Source: Vandiemenella viatica
Lineage: Eukaryota > Arthropoda > Insecta > Orthoptera > Morabidae
DNA length: 64,000 bases
Assembly (NCBI GenBank): GCA_031002005.1
Contig: CM061919.1
Coordinates: forward strand, 175,815,121-175,879,120
Direction: 5' to 3'
Positions 1-10,926 of this stretch are shown piece after piece. The notes under the pieces were generated by a model that worked only from the letters and a program-made list of their open reading frames with translations, had not been told where the DNA came from and made no database searches. The translations under genes and the position numbers were made by a program. Position 1 is the stretch's first letter. Each line of letters opens with the position of its first letter.

Positions 1-506
1 ATTTCAAAAAGGAAAAAAATCTATGGAATATAGGATTTTCAGAATGCTTTGTAAACTATTTTTATGATAAATTGCTTCTGTACTTATCAGATTTGAGATA
101 TCTGTTTTTAAAAAGTGGATTTCAGGTTCCAAATTCTGCTAATACTACAATGTCTATGATCAAAAAGTTTTCAAATACACTAAAAGTTGACATGAACGTT
201 CAGTTTCAATATCTCAAGAAACAATGACAAAGATTTTTTGTTGAGTTTTGATTAGTGCTTGCCCAAAAAATCCCCAATATTCGAACATTTATGTTCATTG
301 CAAAGAAACACATTTTAATCTTGGCTTAGAATATTCGGTGGGTGCAGTTTAACCAAAGAACAGCTGACAAGCTTGGGCCTCGATCCCTAAACTCAAGTTA
401 TTGGCTTAATTAATACCTGCAATTGTGTTTTTTCACACAGCGCACAATTGCCAGTTGATGTATTATGCTTAAAAAAGATCTACTTAAAGAGAAGTTAAAT
501 ACACAG

Positions 507-736
507 AAACAACTACAACTGACTCGGACATAGATGACAAAGAGCTGGACAGGACAATTGAAGCACAAAGTGTGACCATAACCCTGGATCATCCACCCAC
601 TGAAGTGGTTCCCAGGTATAATGATCTCAAAAAAGTGCAGAAAGTTGTTAAACCTTTCAAAAAGTCCTTTATTAAGATCATTTCAATCAAACCAATGAGT
701 GAGGGGGTAGAAATGGCATTCTCGGCAGTAGGCTTT
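507..736 (+). CDS. Possible internal exon, unidentified; perhaps upstream exon of the MYST gene
   Basis: An open frame of about 76 codons, rich in Thr/Asp at its start (TDSDIDDKELDR) and basic in the middle (LKKVQKVVKPFKKS). It ends at a good donor (GTATGT at 737) in phase 0. The MYST exon at 9533 also begins in phase 0, so the two could be spliced together in frame. Codon use looks coding rather than random. Against it: the start is weak. A TACACAG acceptor ends at 506 but has almost no pyrimidine tract. The much better acceptor at 440 would put stops (470, 485) into the same frame. I recognise no domain, and a fragment of a transposon ORF is an equally good explanation. Confidence 0.3.
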
Positions 737-1150
737 GTATGTAATTTTTTTTTCCATATAAAGCGTTAGTTTAGTGCCTAGTAGCTACATAGATTATTTT
801 TCGAACTGATGTGGTTAACTGTAAGCCATGAGATGCGATCTGAATGCTTAATATATTTGATTATTTACTTAATAACTAGAATTAGATTTAAAACAAAAGT
901 GCAAAGTATATTTAAGGTAGCCTAGAAATTTTAAAATTAATGTTATTTTGCTGGTTAAAATATTGTTAACTGTTGACTTCTATTATTTGAAATTAAAGAT
1001 GATTTATTAATTCAATAAATAGATGTTTATTATTTAATTTTATAATACTGAAAATTGTTTTGGATCCGACGGGATTGACCAATCCCACAATCCAGAAATG
1101 CGGGATTGGAAACACTGCAGGAATGCAATCTTTATTCGAGACCTGATGTG
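737..1150. other. AT-rich non-coding stretch
   Basis: No open frame with codon-like composition, no tRNA-like boxes and no inverted repeat that I can see. It would be intron sequence if the exon at 507-736 is real. Confidence 0.4.
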
Positions 1151-1840
1151 TAGATATCTGGCATAATATTTGATAATAAATTGAAATGGACAGGACACAT
1201 TGAGCATGTAAGAAGAGGTTTCAAAATACTTAATTCATTGGAGAGAGTGAAGATAGAATTTTACCTAAGAAGTGAGGGAATCAGGTTACAGAACTTTGGC
1301 CAGACCATTGCTTGAATATGGTAGTGTAGTATGGAACCCACATTGTTGTTATCAGATAGAGGAGTTGGATAGGATATAAAGGAGGGCAGCTATATTTGTT
1401 TCTGGAAATTACAGAAGAAAACACAACCAGCAGCTGATACGATAAACGAGCTTGAATGAGATTCATTGGACAACAGGAGGAGGATGCGTTTTTTTTAAAA
1501 CTGCTTTACCTCTCTCAACAGCGAGGTCTTTAGAGACGGGAAAGAATGGGGGGCAAGGAATGGGAAGGAATTCGGCCATGGCTTTTTGAAGGAAGCATCC
1601 CAGAATTTGCCTGGAGTGATTTGGGAAACCATGGAAAACGCAAATCTGGATGCCCGGACGGGGATTTGAACTGCCGTCCTCCCGAATGCGAGGCCAGAAC
1701 GCTATCCATTACACCACCACACTCGGTGAGGAGGATGAAGAGAGTGCTGGGAATGCATAAGGCATATGTTGGTAATGGGGCTTGGAAAGATACTGGTGGG
1801 AGATTTAATAATATTTCATTGGGGGGGGGGGGGTTAATGA
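1150..1840 (+). pseudogene. CR1-like LINE reverse-transcriptase C-terminal fragment, split by a SINE
   Basis: The + strand reads FDNKLKWTGHIEHV and, after frameshifts, LLEYGSVVWNPH and EELDRI-RRAA. These are the region just after the catalytic core of CR1/jockey-type non-LTR reverse transcriptases, where the motif around WNP and the basic QRRAA stretch are diagnostic. Several frame breaks make it dead. A SINE (1487-1727) with a 10-bp target duplication sits inside it, and weak similarity resumes after 1738. The same family recurs at 23180-24290. Confidence 0.6.
1487..1727 (-). repeat. tRNA-derived SINE (family 1), complete, with target-site duplication
   Basis: Read on the minus strand it starts with the tRNA-like head ending in CTCGCATTCGGGAGGAC, then a B-box-like GGCAGTTCAAATCCC. 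The conserved body follows (CCAGATTTGCGTTTTCCATG, then ATGCTTCCTTCAAAAAG), and then an A-rich tail. The 10-bp direct repeat GAGGAGGATG flanks it at 1477-1486 and 1728-1737. That fixes both ends and shows insertion by target-primed retroposition. Confidence 0.85.
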
Positions 1841-2439
1841 AATTTCTTTGTGAAATCTGCAACTATAACAGTTGTATTCATCAAGACAATCCAACTAGCC
1901 TCTTTCACTCCAACTCCAGCATGTAATCTACAATAAATGCCCCTATGAAGCCAGGCAACTTAGTGGTTCCGATCCCAGCGAGAAGCTGTGTCGGCGAGCC
2001 TGTCAGTGTTGGAGGAAGCAAAGGCAGTCAACAGCTTCAACAGTGCAGAAGGAACACAAGTCCCAACAGCGGAGGAGGTGGAAGAACCGTATTTTAGAAG
2101 TGGTGTTGTGATATGCATCTGTGCACCAGGTGAGGTGTGGCTGTGAAATTAAATCTGCGGCTCACAGCTCACTGCAACATTGGAATGGTCCACAAACTTC
2201 TCTCCGAAACAGTCAAGTAATATATATATGTGCATGATTCAAACTTATGTATGTATTACGCCTGGTGGCAATGAGAAACATCAATACATTGTGGCAGTAT
2301 GCTATGCAACTGGGCCTAAGGATAGCCCAAAATAGCATACAAGAAGGAGTCGGAAACTTCTACTGGAAACCCATCAAATAGCAAGCTGAGATCAAAACAA
2401 AAATACTTCTTTTGAACTCTTAATACTAATTTACTTCTG

Positions 2440-3140
2440 AAAGTTGGAAAACTAAAAGAACTAACCAAAGTTGTTAACGACCAGAAAATCTTTATACTAA
2501 CTCTTCAGGAAACCAGATACACAGGCAGTAATATGTTAGATTCAGGAAATTATACGGTATATAAAGGAAAACTTGGGAAGAGAGCAATGATGAATGTCCC
2601 TTACCTTCGAACTGCTTTCATAATAAACCAGAGTATAGTGGAATCAGTCCAAAACTTCCACTCACCCTCTGAGAAGCTATCACTCTTGAAAATAAGATGC
2701 AGAAATAAAAATTATACATTAAACAGTGCCCATGTTCCAATAAACAATGATCCTGGTAAAGTGGAAGAGTATTGGAAACTTTTAGAAGACGAAATCCATA
2801 AAATTCCTATCGATTACAACAAAATTTTACTTGGAGATTTCAGTGGACAAATTGGGAGAGAGAGAATTTATAATACAATAACATGGTAGGAGAGTTCTCA
2901 GCACACAAAAGACTGAAGAAAAATGGAGCCTGTCAAACTGTGCAAAGCCTTTAATCTCAAATTGATGTCTAGCTTTTTTTTATATACTGAACAGTAAATG
3001 AAACAACTTGGCACTCCTCAAACCCAAATCTTAGATAATTGCAAATTGATCATTTTGCTGTATCCCCTAAGAGCAAAAAGTAGATCCAAATTGTTAATGT
3101 GAAAAAAAGGAACCAACATTTGGAGTGACCATTAATTTTT
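2440..3140 (+). pseudogene. LINE apurinic-type endonuclease domain (5' half of a split element)
   Basis: The + strand encodes LQETRYTGSNMLDSGNYT, then VPINNDPGKVEEYW and KILLGDFSGQIGRER. After a stop it continues with ACLVKLCKAFNLKLMS-like sequence, ending near an SDH-like motif at about 3128. LQETR, the GDF-Q-GRE motif and the terminal SDH correspond to conserved motifs of the AP-endonuclease domain of non-LTR retrotransposons. GDFSGQ carries a change from the usual GDFNAQ. Stops and frameshifts make it non-functional. The reverse-transcriptase half probably resumes at 4186, after a SINE and a CR1-like fragment. Confidence 0.65.
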
Positions 3141-3142
3141 AA

Positions 3143-3418
3143 ATAATAGTAATAATAATAATATACCCTTCGTCCATAACCCGTGATGATTGGTTGGATC
3201 CTCCAAAGGGGAGGCATAATAAGCCATTGTGTCAGAAGGTAGGATGACCAATTCCTTTGCTCGGGAACCTTCAATTTAACGTGAACTCCAAACCACAAAA
3301 CGACCTGGCATAGCTCATATGATCAAACACAAACAGTTCCTGCGCCTGCCCAGATTTGAACCCAGGACTGGAATAGTGAACTTTTTAAAATCAAGCACCA
3401 TAACCATCTGAGGTACTA
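3143..3418 (-). repeat. tRNA-derived SINE (family 2)
   Basis: On the minus strand an A-box-like GATGGTTATGGTGC is followed about 40 nt later by a B-box GGTTCAAATCT. A non-tRNA body follows, ending in an ATT/AAT-rich tail around 3143-3162. The body differs from family 1. It lies between the endonuclease and reverse-transcriptase halves of a LINE, right after the endonuclease end motif. Confidence 0.5.
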
Positions 3419-3604
3419 GACTGGTACCTTACTTGGGATTACCTTACAACCATAAAAATGAGATTCAGCACTTAAAACAGAGGTAACAAGAGAACAAACA
3501 GGAGAAATAAATTTGACATTTGAAATGTTAAGAAACAACTCAGAATAATTCAGAGAACAGTTAGAACTGTGAAGAAGTAGAATGATCTGAAAACAAACAT
3601 TAAA

Positions 3605-4080
3605 TTGAATTAAATTATATTTCGATGGAGTGCACACTCTCGTGGCAGTTTCCCTAATCATCTAATTAAATGTTTCTTAGTATTTTATTATTATTATCAT
3701 CTTATATACTTTCAGTGTTAAATTCCTTTGGCATTTTTGGTAAATAATTAATCACTTTCCTTGGTAACTTATTCCAATCCTTCACCCCCTTGCCCACAAA
3801 AGAAAATTTTCCCACTCCCTTCTGCATAGAATTGAGTACCAGCTTGTGCCCTCCAACTCCTGTATTTTGTAGTGAAAATGTGGATCTCAAACTACACCAC
3901 TATATTCAAGCAATGATTTGACCAAAGTTTTGTAACCCAAATCCTTAACTTCTCTGGTTCATCCTCTCATTACTTTCTCCAGTAAACTAAGGATTTTGTA
4001 ACCTTTTCCTACCATCTGCCTAATGTGTCTTCCCAGTTGAGAACTATAGCTGCCCCTGAATTACAACCACCAAGTCCTTG
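3605..4080 (-). pseudogene. CR1-like LINE 3' end fragment
   Basis: The minus strand encodes GKFSFVGKGVKDWNKLPRK, the C-terminal block that follows reverse transcriptase in many LINEs (VKDWNxLP). It then runs into a 3' UTR around 3605-3660 that also appears at 20236-20345, 30525-30770 and 57250-57370. The shared tail (GCTCCGGTGGCAATTTCCCT in the best copy) shows one dispersed family. Confidence 0.6.
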
Positions 4081-4185
4081 ACTTAAAGAATAAAAATTGA
4101 AAAATTTTGACCTAAACAACAAATACATCTGCAAAATTTTGGCATGTTACTTTGAAAAACTGCTGAACTGTAAAGAACCTCAAAA

Positions 4186-5720
4186 ATGATTAGAACTCAA
4201 TCACAAACAAACATCAAACCTTTTGACCCACCAGATGAGAAAGAAATTCATGACATAATCCGAAGGCTGAAAAACGATAAATCCGCAGGGGAAGATCTAA
4301 TTGTTGCAGAATTGTGGAAAGAAGCAGGTGGCCAAGTAAGGCAGAAACTGAAAAACATATCACAAGAAATCTGGAGGAAACAAACAAATACCTGATGAAT
4401 GGAAGAACACAGTAATACACTCGTTATACAATAATGGTGACAAAACAGATGTGAACGGCACAGAGGAATTCCCCTGATAGCTGTCATGTATAAGGTACTG
4501 TTAAAGCTCTACAAAACAATTGTACCATTAATAGACAAACAAATAAGAGAATACCAAGGTGTGTTCAGAAAAGTCAGATCCTGTGTTGAACAGATTCTAA
4601 ATCTGGAAACTATGTTACATGGCAGGATTACAAAGAATGAAACTACATTATAGTCTTTGTGGACTTCAACAAAGACTACGACTCAGTAGACAGCATTTCA
4701 TTACTGAAAATTTTACAGGAATTTGGTGTTGACTTAAAATCAATCACCTTAAAAGACAGACCCTCAATGAAACAATGTCAAAAATTAAAGTTATGGGAGA
4801 GATCTTAGATGAATTTAAAATTAAAAACCAGTGTTAGTCAGGGAGATGGTCTTTCTCCGATTCTTTTCGGTTGTGTTTTGGAGGAGGTAATAAGGGTATG
4901 GGAAGAGAGACTCAAAAGAGGACTTCATCATGGGATAAGATTAGTTTTGAAGCACAAGGAGTTGGTGTAAACTATTTGACCTTTGCTGATGAAAAAGCAA
5001 TTCTCTCTGGATTTATAGAAACTGCACTCAATCGAATCAACCTTCTGAAAGAAATAGCAAGAAAAATCAAACTTCAGATATCTTTTGAGAAGATTAATTT
5101 ACGACCAATATTAGTTATTCACCCACAGTAATAAACAAAGAGTATGGAAAAAATTAACAAGGTCAATAAATTTAAATATCTAGGTGAAGTAATTCAGATT
5201 AATGTGCTTGATAAGGAAGCAAATAGATTAAAGAGCAATAAAACTAAAATGAGTATACCAACTGACTAAAGATACACACAATAAAAAAAATCTCTCAACA
5301 AAAACTAAAATCAAACACTACAACATAGTGATCAAACCCCTATAAGGAAGAGGAAAATGAAAGGCTGTCAAACACGATCAGAAAGAGGAGAACCAGTTGT
5401 TTAGTCACATAATGAGGATGAATAACAGCAGACTTACATAAAGAATTTTCAACGACATTTTCAAGAGTAAGAACGGCAACCAGTGGATCCAAGGAGTAAA
5501 GAAAGATACGATAGAGATTAGAATAACAGAAGATACAATACAGGATAGATCAACTTTCAGAATATTGTTTCAAAGTATTGAGGGTTTCCAGGAGAAGGAG
5601 AAGAGGAAATGTAATAACATAGACCTAAGAAAGGAGGAAGAATTATTTGAAGTCAAGAAAAGAAGCATCAAAATGAATGTACAGAATTACTTTTTGTGGT
5701 CCTTAGATGCCCAACTTTGA
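4186..5720 (+). pseudogene. LINE reverse-transcriptase domain, heavily degraded (3' half of the element at 2440)
   Basis: It begins with DEKEIHDIIRRLKNDKSAGE, the conserved N-terminal finger of non-LTR reverse transcriptases (LKNxKSxGxDxI). It continues with YKVLLKLYKTIVPLIDKQI, a decayed VDFNKDYDSVD (normally DFxKAFDS) near 4660, and SQGDGLSPILF near 4840. It ends in a C-terminal HIMRMNNSRLT-like segment near 5410. More than ten stops or frameshifts separate these blocks. Confidence 0.6.
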
Positions 5721-6019
5721 AGAGAAGAAGAATATTGCATGGAAGGGAAAAGATATCTGTCACCTCAAGCTGTCACTTGATTCCAATCATAAGGGAGTGG
5801 AAAAATTAAGTCAATTACTGAGGGAAGTTATGAATAATTCACCATAACTGCTTAAATAATTTAAAATTTAAGTTTGTAAAGGTCAAAAGTAGCCAGGTAT
5901 TACAAAAGGAGAAAATGGATGTATAGAGAAATTTCAACCAGACCATGTGTTCCATCGTAAATTAAAAACTTTAAGAATTTTTTTAAAAATATTTACGATT
6001 GACAGTGTCGGCTTCATTT

Positions 6020-6083
6020 TCACATTCATGAGTTGTCTCTCTTTCACACACACACACACACACACACAAAATCCTTCCTTAGA

Positions 6084-6118
<35 letters not shown>
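6020..6118. repeat. Compound microsatellite (CA)n-(GT)n-(TA)n
   Basis: A (CA) run at about 6047-6067 is followed by (GT) at about 6085-6098 and (TA) up to 6118. The DNA transposon that follows begins at the end of the (TA) tract, and (TA) repeats resume at 8967. The transposon therefore landed in the microsatellite, which hides its target duplication. Confidence 0.85.
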
Positions 6119-8966
6119 TAGGGTGCCCCAAAAAAAATCAAAGTCGTTATTTTTTAATGCATACCCTCTTAATTTATTTTCATGATGTCAAAACAATTGT
6201 AAATAAAATTTCATAAACGTAGGACCTGGGCAACCTGTGCCGACTTGTATTGGAACATGTCTGTACTTGTGCAGTAAGACGAACGCGAGCTAACTCGTCG
6301 ATGTGCTTGCAACCTATTGTTAGTAAACGTATTGTTTTCAATCAGTGAACATGTCAGTGGAATTACGTGGTTCTAAAAAGGGTATATTTTTAATAGGGGG
6401 CGTAAAACATCAAATAAAAGGTTCAAAATTGCCTTCTAATCGACAAGTTCTGGCAGTTTTATTTTATAATATCCATGAAGTGAATTTAACTGTCAATGAA
6501 AGTGCAAATCTCACTATTCGCAAATGTATTATCTTTTGGGAAAAGGCGCGTATACCTACTAAATCTTTGCCTAATTGTGTGAAGAAACTAGTGAACCTAT
6601 ATCAAGGTTGCACAAAAAAAACACAAAAGGTATTTGAGCAGCGCCGACAAGAGTTTGTCAACAACTTAGATAATTTGTTTGACATTGCACATGCCGATGC
6701 GCTTCAATTAATGAAAATAAATGAGGATAGAATATTCTTACAACGACAGAGAGAGCCAGGTCGGCCTGGTCACTTTAGCTGGAGTGGACAAAAAACTGAC
6801 TGATAAAGAGGAAAGGGCGCGCCTCAGAACTATTGATGAAGAAAAGCGATGTGCTAAATATTTCTCCACGCCAACTCCTTCGACATCATCTTATGAACCA
6901 TTACAAAACGACTCATCTTCTGATTCAAATGAAAATGACATGCATTTACAAGAAGATTTTCCAACTCTGATCGAGAACATACAACCCGAATCTAGTAAAA
7001 GAACTATGCGGAAAAATTTCATTACTCCAAAATTAGTAGCAGCGCTAGATAGGTGTCAGTTAAGTATGAGAGATTCAGTGTTTATTCTTGAAGCTACCAT
7101 TGAGGCACTTGGATATAATACTGATGAATTCCCTATAAGTAAGTCCTCGATTCATAGAATCCACATGGAAAAAAGGAAAGAGCGTGCGGAAGCCATAAAA
7201 GCTAATTTTCAAAACGAGGTACCAGATGTTGTGACTGTTCACTGGGATGGCAAACTGTTGCCTGCTGTAGATGCTCGGAAATCAAAAGAAGAATGTCTTC
7301 CGATAGTTATTTCATATGGAAATAAAGAACAACTTATTGCTGTGCCAAGGTTGGAAAGCTCTTCAGGAAGCGAACAGGGCAGGCTGTTTGGAACGCGATT
7401 GTAGACTGGAATCTCGAAGATAAAGTGCAAATTCTTTGTTGCGATACTACGGCTTCAAATGTAGGTCATATCAATGGTGCCTGTGTGCTTCTTGAACTAA
7501 AAACTTAATAGAGAGATGCTTATTTTCCCTTGCCGCCATCACGTATATGAATTGGTGTTAAAAAGCGTGTTTGAAGTAAAAATTAGTCAAGTGACAACAA
7601 ATCCTGATATTCCACTCTTCAAAAAGTTCCGAGATAACTGGAAAAGTGTCGATCCAGATAAAATACAGTGCTATAAAGAAAAACTCGCATTGCACCTGAC
7701 TGTTACCGAAATTGACAATCTGCTTGAGTTTTACCGAACTGAATTAACTAAAGAAATAGTCAGAGATGACTATCGAGAGTTGATAGAGCTTTCTGTGATA
7801 TTTTTAGGCGGAGATACACAGAGAAAATTTAAAATTCGACCTCCAGGTGCCATGCACCAAGCTCGATGGATGGCGAGAGCAATTTATTCCCTAAAAATAT
7901 CACTACTTAGTGATCAATTCAAAATTACAAAGCAAGGATAAGGCAGCGCTGTTAGACGTTTGCCTGTTCATCGTGACATCCTACGTCAAGCCATGGCTTC
8001 AATGTATTTGGGCAGTAAAAGCACCTTACCAAGATTTGTGCTTTTTGAAGTCGATGAAGGCTTCATGAAAAAATTGATAACAGCATCTCAAAAGCAGCTT
8101 TACAGAAGATAAGCCAGCATTTATGGTTTTTGACTGATGAAGTTTCTGTCTTGTCACTGTTTGACGATGATGTGGATCAAGAAACTAAAGTAAAAATGGT
8201 TGAAAATTTTACCAAAGAGAATTTATCAACTCATGCTTAAACGTTACATCCCATCGAAGGAAGAACTTTGCGGTCCATTGTATGGTAAGTTAAACAAGTA
8301 AATATAGAAGTTCGTTTCTTTAGTTTTTTGTGTATATCACAATTTTGCTAACTGACTTTCTCTTTTTTTATTGCAGAGAAAAACATCTACGACTTCATTT
8401 CACTCAGAAGTAAGTCATTATTTGATCGTCTTAAAATTGATGACAGTTTTTCTCCACGAAAGTCCTACTATGTGGTCAAATAATGCTTCGTTTCAAGAAG
8501 CCAGAAAGAATGTTTCAACGCTGAGGACAGTGAACGATACAGCTGAAAGAGTGGTCAAGTTGATGCAAGACTTCCATGGTTTAATCACGGTTGAGGAGGA
8601 ACAAAAGCAATTTTTGTTACGTTGCATACAAGAACACCAGAAGATTTATCCTGACTGTAAAAAACAAACTTTGAAAAGAAAATTTAAAGAATAGTGTTTT
8701 TTACAGTGTTAAACTGTAAATAAACACGATTTGGCCATATTAGTGTTTTATTTACCAAATAAACATTAAGTTCTAGAATCCTTCCATACTAACTCAGTAC
8801 CTATTGTCATGTCTCATGTTTGGCATCGAATCGGCACGTGTTATCATAATTAAATCACAATAATATTAATTATGTGAGTTATTAAGGTCAAACAGAAAAA
8901 AAATAGGGAGTATGCGTATTTAATTTCACGAAAAAAAAATCTCCCTTATGTCTTGGGACACCCTAA
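6118..8966 (+). mobile_element. DNA transposon of unassigned superfamily, ~2.85 kb, with terminal inverted repeats
   Basis: The left end TTAGGGTGCCCCAA (6118) and the inverse of the right end TTAGGGTGTCCCAA (8966) match at 13 of 14 positions. Sub-terminal blocks (GCATACCCTC near 6160, GCATACTCCCT inverted near 8910) also correspond. Between them lies a single transposase-like gene on the + strand. The flanks are (TA)n on both sides, so an AT-only target duplication cannot be told from the microsatellite. TIR start and protein motifs resemble the hAT/Kolobok-like group in general, but I cannot place it in a named superfamily. Confidence 0.75.
6351..8691 (+). pseudogene. Transposase-like gene of the 6118-8966 element, intron-bearing and broken
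   Basis: The coding region starts at ATG 6351 (MSVELRGSKK; a GTG lies two codons upstream). It is disrupted by frameshifts near 6780 and 7380, an in-frame stop near 7505, and breaks near 7940 and 8100. Recognisable blocks in order are: an N-terminal basic region; an acidic Ser-rich linker (NDSSSDSNENDM, ~6910); VHWDGK (~7240), a candidate first catalytic Asp; CCDTTASNVG (~7437), a candidate second Asp; PCRHHVYEL (~7530); and IRPPGAMHQARWMARAIYS (~7830). The D-D-(C)RHH order resembles RNase-H-fold transposases of the hAT/Kolobok type. A 92-nt intron with GTAAGT (8285) and a pyrimidine-rich acceptor ending TTGCAG (8376) precedes the last block, which ends in a Lys-rich tail. It is not active as it stands. 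Confidence 0.65.
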
Positions 8967-9251
8967 TATATATATATATATCCCTCTCCTTCCTAAATTT
9001 TGTATATATGTAAAAGAGACAAAGATTACTTCATTTGTATTTAACATAGTAATGAAGAGATGCTGGTAATAGTATACCAATCCTTTATTCCATTGAACTG
9101 ATAAATATATTTATATCCAGAACCTCAGTGTCTCGGAGTGTAAAAAATATGCACTTTGATATTGGGTTAAACTTAACGTGACAGTTAGGTCACTGAGAAG
9201 CCAGTAGTTACTTAAAGTAATTCAACTCAAATAAGTAATGTGATATTTTTG

Positions 9252-9493
9252 AACCGACTGTGTGGGGTGAGCTGTATTGCTCTCGCCTTGCATTCAGGAG
9301 GACACGTGTTCGAATCCCCGTCCAGGTATCCAGATTTGGATTTTCCATGGTTTCCCCTAATCACTCCAGGCAAATGCCAGGATGCTTCCTTCAAAAGGCC
9401 ATGGCCAAATTCCTAGCCGTTTCTTGTCCACAATACCATCCCGCCTCTAATTACCTCAATGTTGATGAGGCATAAAGCCATAATTAAAAAAAT
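9252..9493 (+). repeat. tRNA-derived SINE (family 1), complete, with target-site duplication
   Basis: It has the head GACTGTGTGGGGTGAGCTG, a B-box GTGTTCGAATCCCC, the usual body and an A-rich tail. The 11-bp direct repeat TGATATTTTTG occurs at 9241-9251 and 9494-9504. It sits only 39 bp upstream of the MYST exon at 9533, so the branch point and polypyrimidine tract of that intron lie in or just after the SINE's 3' duplication. Confidence 0.85.
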
Positions 9494-9532
9494 TGATATT
9501 TTTGTTATGTTATCACTGTTTAATTTTTACAG

Positions 9533-9759
9533 GAAGAAGAGTTAAGTAACCTTCCTCATGTGAAGGGTACAAAATATGTGGAAATGGGAAAATTTGAAAT
9601 GGAGGTCTGGTATCAGAGTCCATATCCTGAAGATTATGCTCGTGTGCCAAAGCTTTATCTCTGTGAGTTCTGCCTGCGTTATATGAAGACACGTACGATT
9701 CTCAAACGTCACATGGTAAAATGTATATGGCGGCACCCTCCAGGTGAAGAAGTCTACAG
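9533..9759 (+). CDS. MYST-family lysine acetyltransferase, zinc-finger exon (KAT7/KAT6-like)
   Basis: This exon encodes the N-terminal half of a MYST catalytic domain. MYST enzymes transfer acetyl groups from acetyl-CoA to histone lysines in nuclear complexes. The frame starts in phase 0 after the acceptor TTTTTACAG (9532) and reads about 75 residues. Visible are [19 protein letters not shown], the entry to the domain, and the C2HC finger CEFC...[11 protein letters not shown]. All four zinc ligands are present. HPPGEEVYR, the conserved linker, follows. The donor GTTTGT at 9760 splits an Arg codon after two bases, and the partner exon at 13790 supplies the third. By eye, SPYPEDYAR and the HPPG linker fit KAT7 (HBO1, chameau) best, while PKLYLCEFC is more like KAT6. 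It is more diverged than I would expect for a straight chameau orthologue, so an insect paralogue is possible. Confidence 0.9.
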
Positions 9760-10429
9760 GTTTGTGCTCCTTTAGATTGATTGCCAAGAAGCTCTTTGTA
9801 CAAGTTGGTCACATTTTCCTTTTTTGCAGGGTACTTAAATTAGTCAAATTGTCAGTTTTCAGACGCTGTAGAGATTGCAGCATGCAGAAACGTTTTCAAA
9901 AAGAGAAAGCAATATATGTTTTAAGCAGTGAAATAATAGGTGCTAAGTATCAAAAAGGAATTACAAATTAGGATAGGGAAATGAACCACCTCTTACCTCA
10001 GATGATGTTTGTGGGGTGTGAACACAAATAACACATAAAAACACACATACTATAGTAATTTTCAGGTCTTATACCTTTATCAACAAGAGAACATTGTGGA
10101 GGGCGAGTGTTGTAGGAGACTGCCCCACAAAGTGCTTTTTGGCCAAGAACATGGTGGGGGTATATTCAAAGACAGGAGGTAGAGGGTGTGATACCTGAGA
10201 ATTGCTTAAAATCAAAACTGATGTCTGGTTGGTGAAAAGAGTAAAATAATATAGTAAAATCTAAATGTAAATAAGCAAAAATAAATAAATATTAAATCTG
10301 TAAGTTAAACATAGTTTATAGTGGTGGTTCAGTTTAGGCAGTGAGGATGAAGGCAAGAAAAAATTAACATAAATAATAATAATGGCTGAGTATCATATAT
10401 ATTATTTCTAAAAGCTTTTTTATTTTTTT

Positions 10430-10924
10430 TACAAGCCATTATCTCGATTATACCTTACCAAAACGGGGAATCATTTTAAAAATTAAGATCTTTGCTATGG
10501 TCACATCATATTTTAAGAATGGAATTTTTCTAAATTCAACACTTCAAAGATTGAAAGTATCATTATTTCAAAAACTTTTTTTTTGTGACAAGCCATTTAT
10601 CTCCCTCAGAACCTTACTGAAACGGATAAATAAGGTATGATTTTAAATATTAAGTTCTCCGCTTTGAGCCAATCATATTTTAACAAAGGAATTTTTTGGA
10701 ATTATGTTTTTGCTCATGAACCATTGTATCTACCTGAAATCAATAAGTGAGGAATCATCTTAAAGGTTATGGTCTCCTGTTTGGTATAGGAATTTTTGTC
10801 ATGAGCCATTTATCTCTCTCATACCTAACCAGAATAGAAGAATGAGTTATCATTTTAATGATTAATGTCTACACTTTAATAACATCATAAATTAAGAATG
10901 AAATTTTTGGGAATCTGGCAAAAG
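10430..10924. repeat. Degenerate tandem repeat, about four units
   Basis: Units begin with a CAAGCCATTTATCTC-like block (about 10430, 10590, 10716, 10800). Each then has an ACC-rich word, ATCATTTTAAA, a TTAAGATCT/TTAAGTTCT word and CATATTTTAAGAATGGAATT. Spacing is irregular (about 160, 126 and 84 bp), so units carry internal deletions. The last unit ends exactly where the mariner begins. Confidence 0.6.
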
Positions 10925-10926
10925 TA

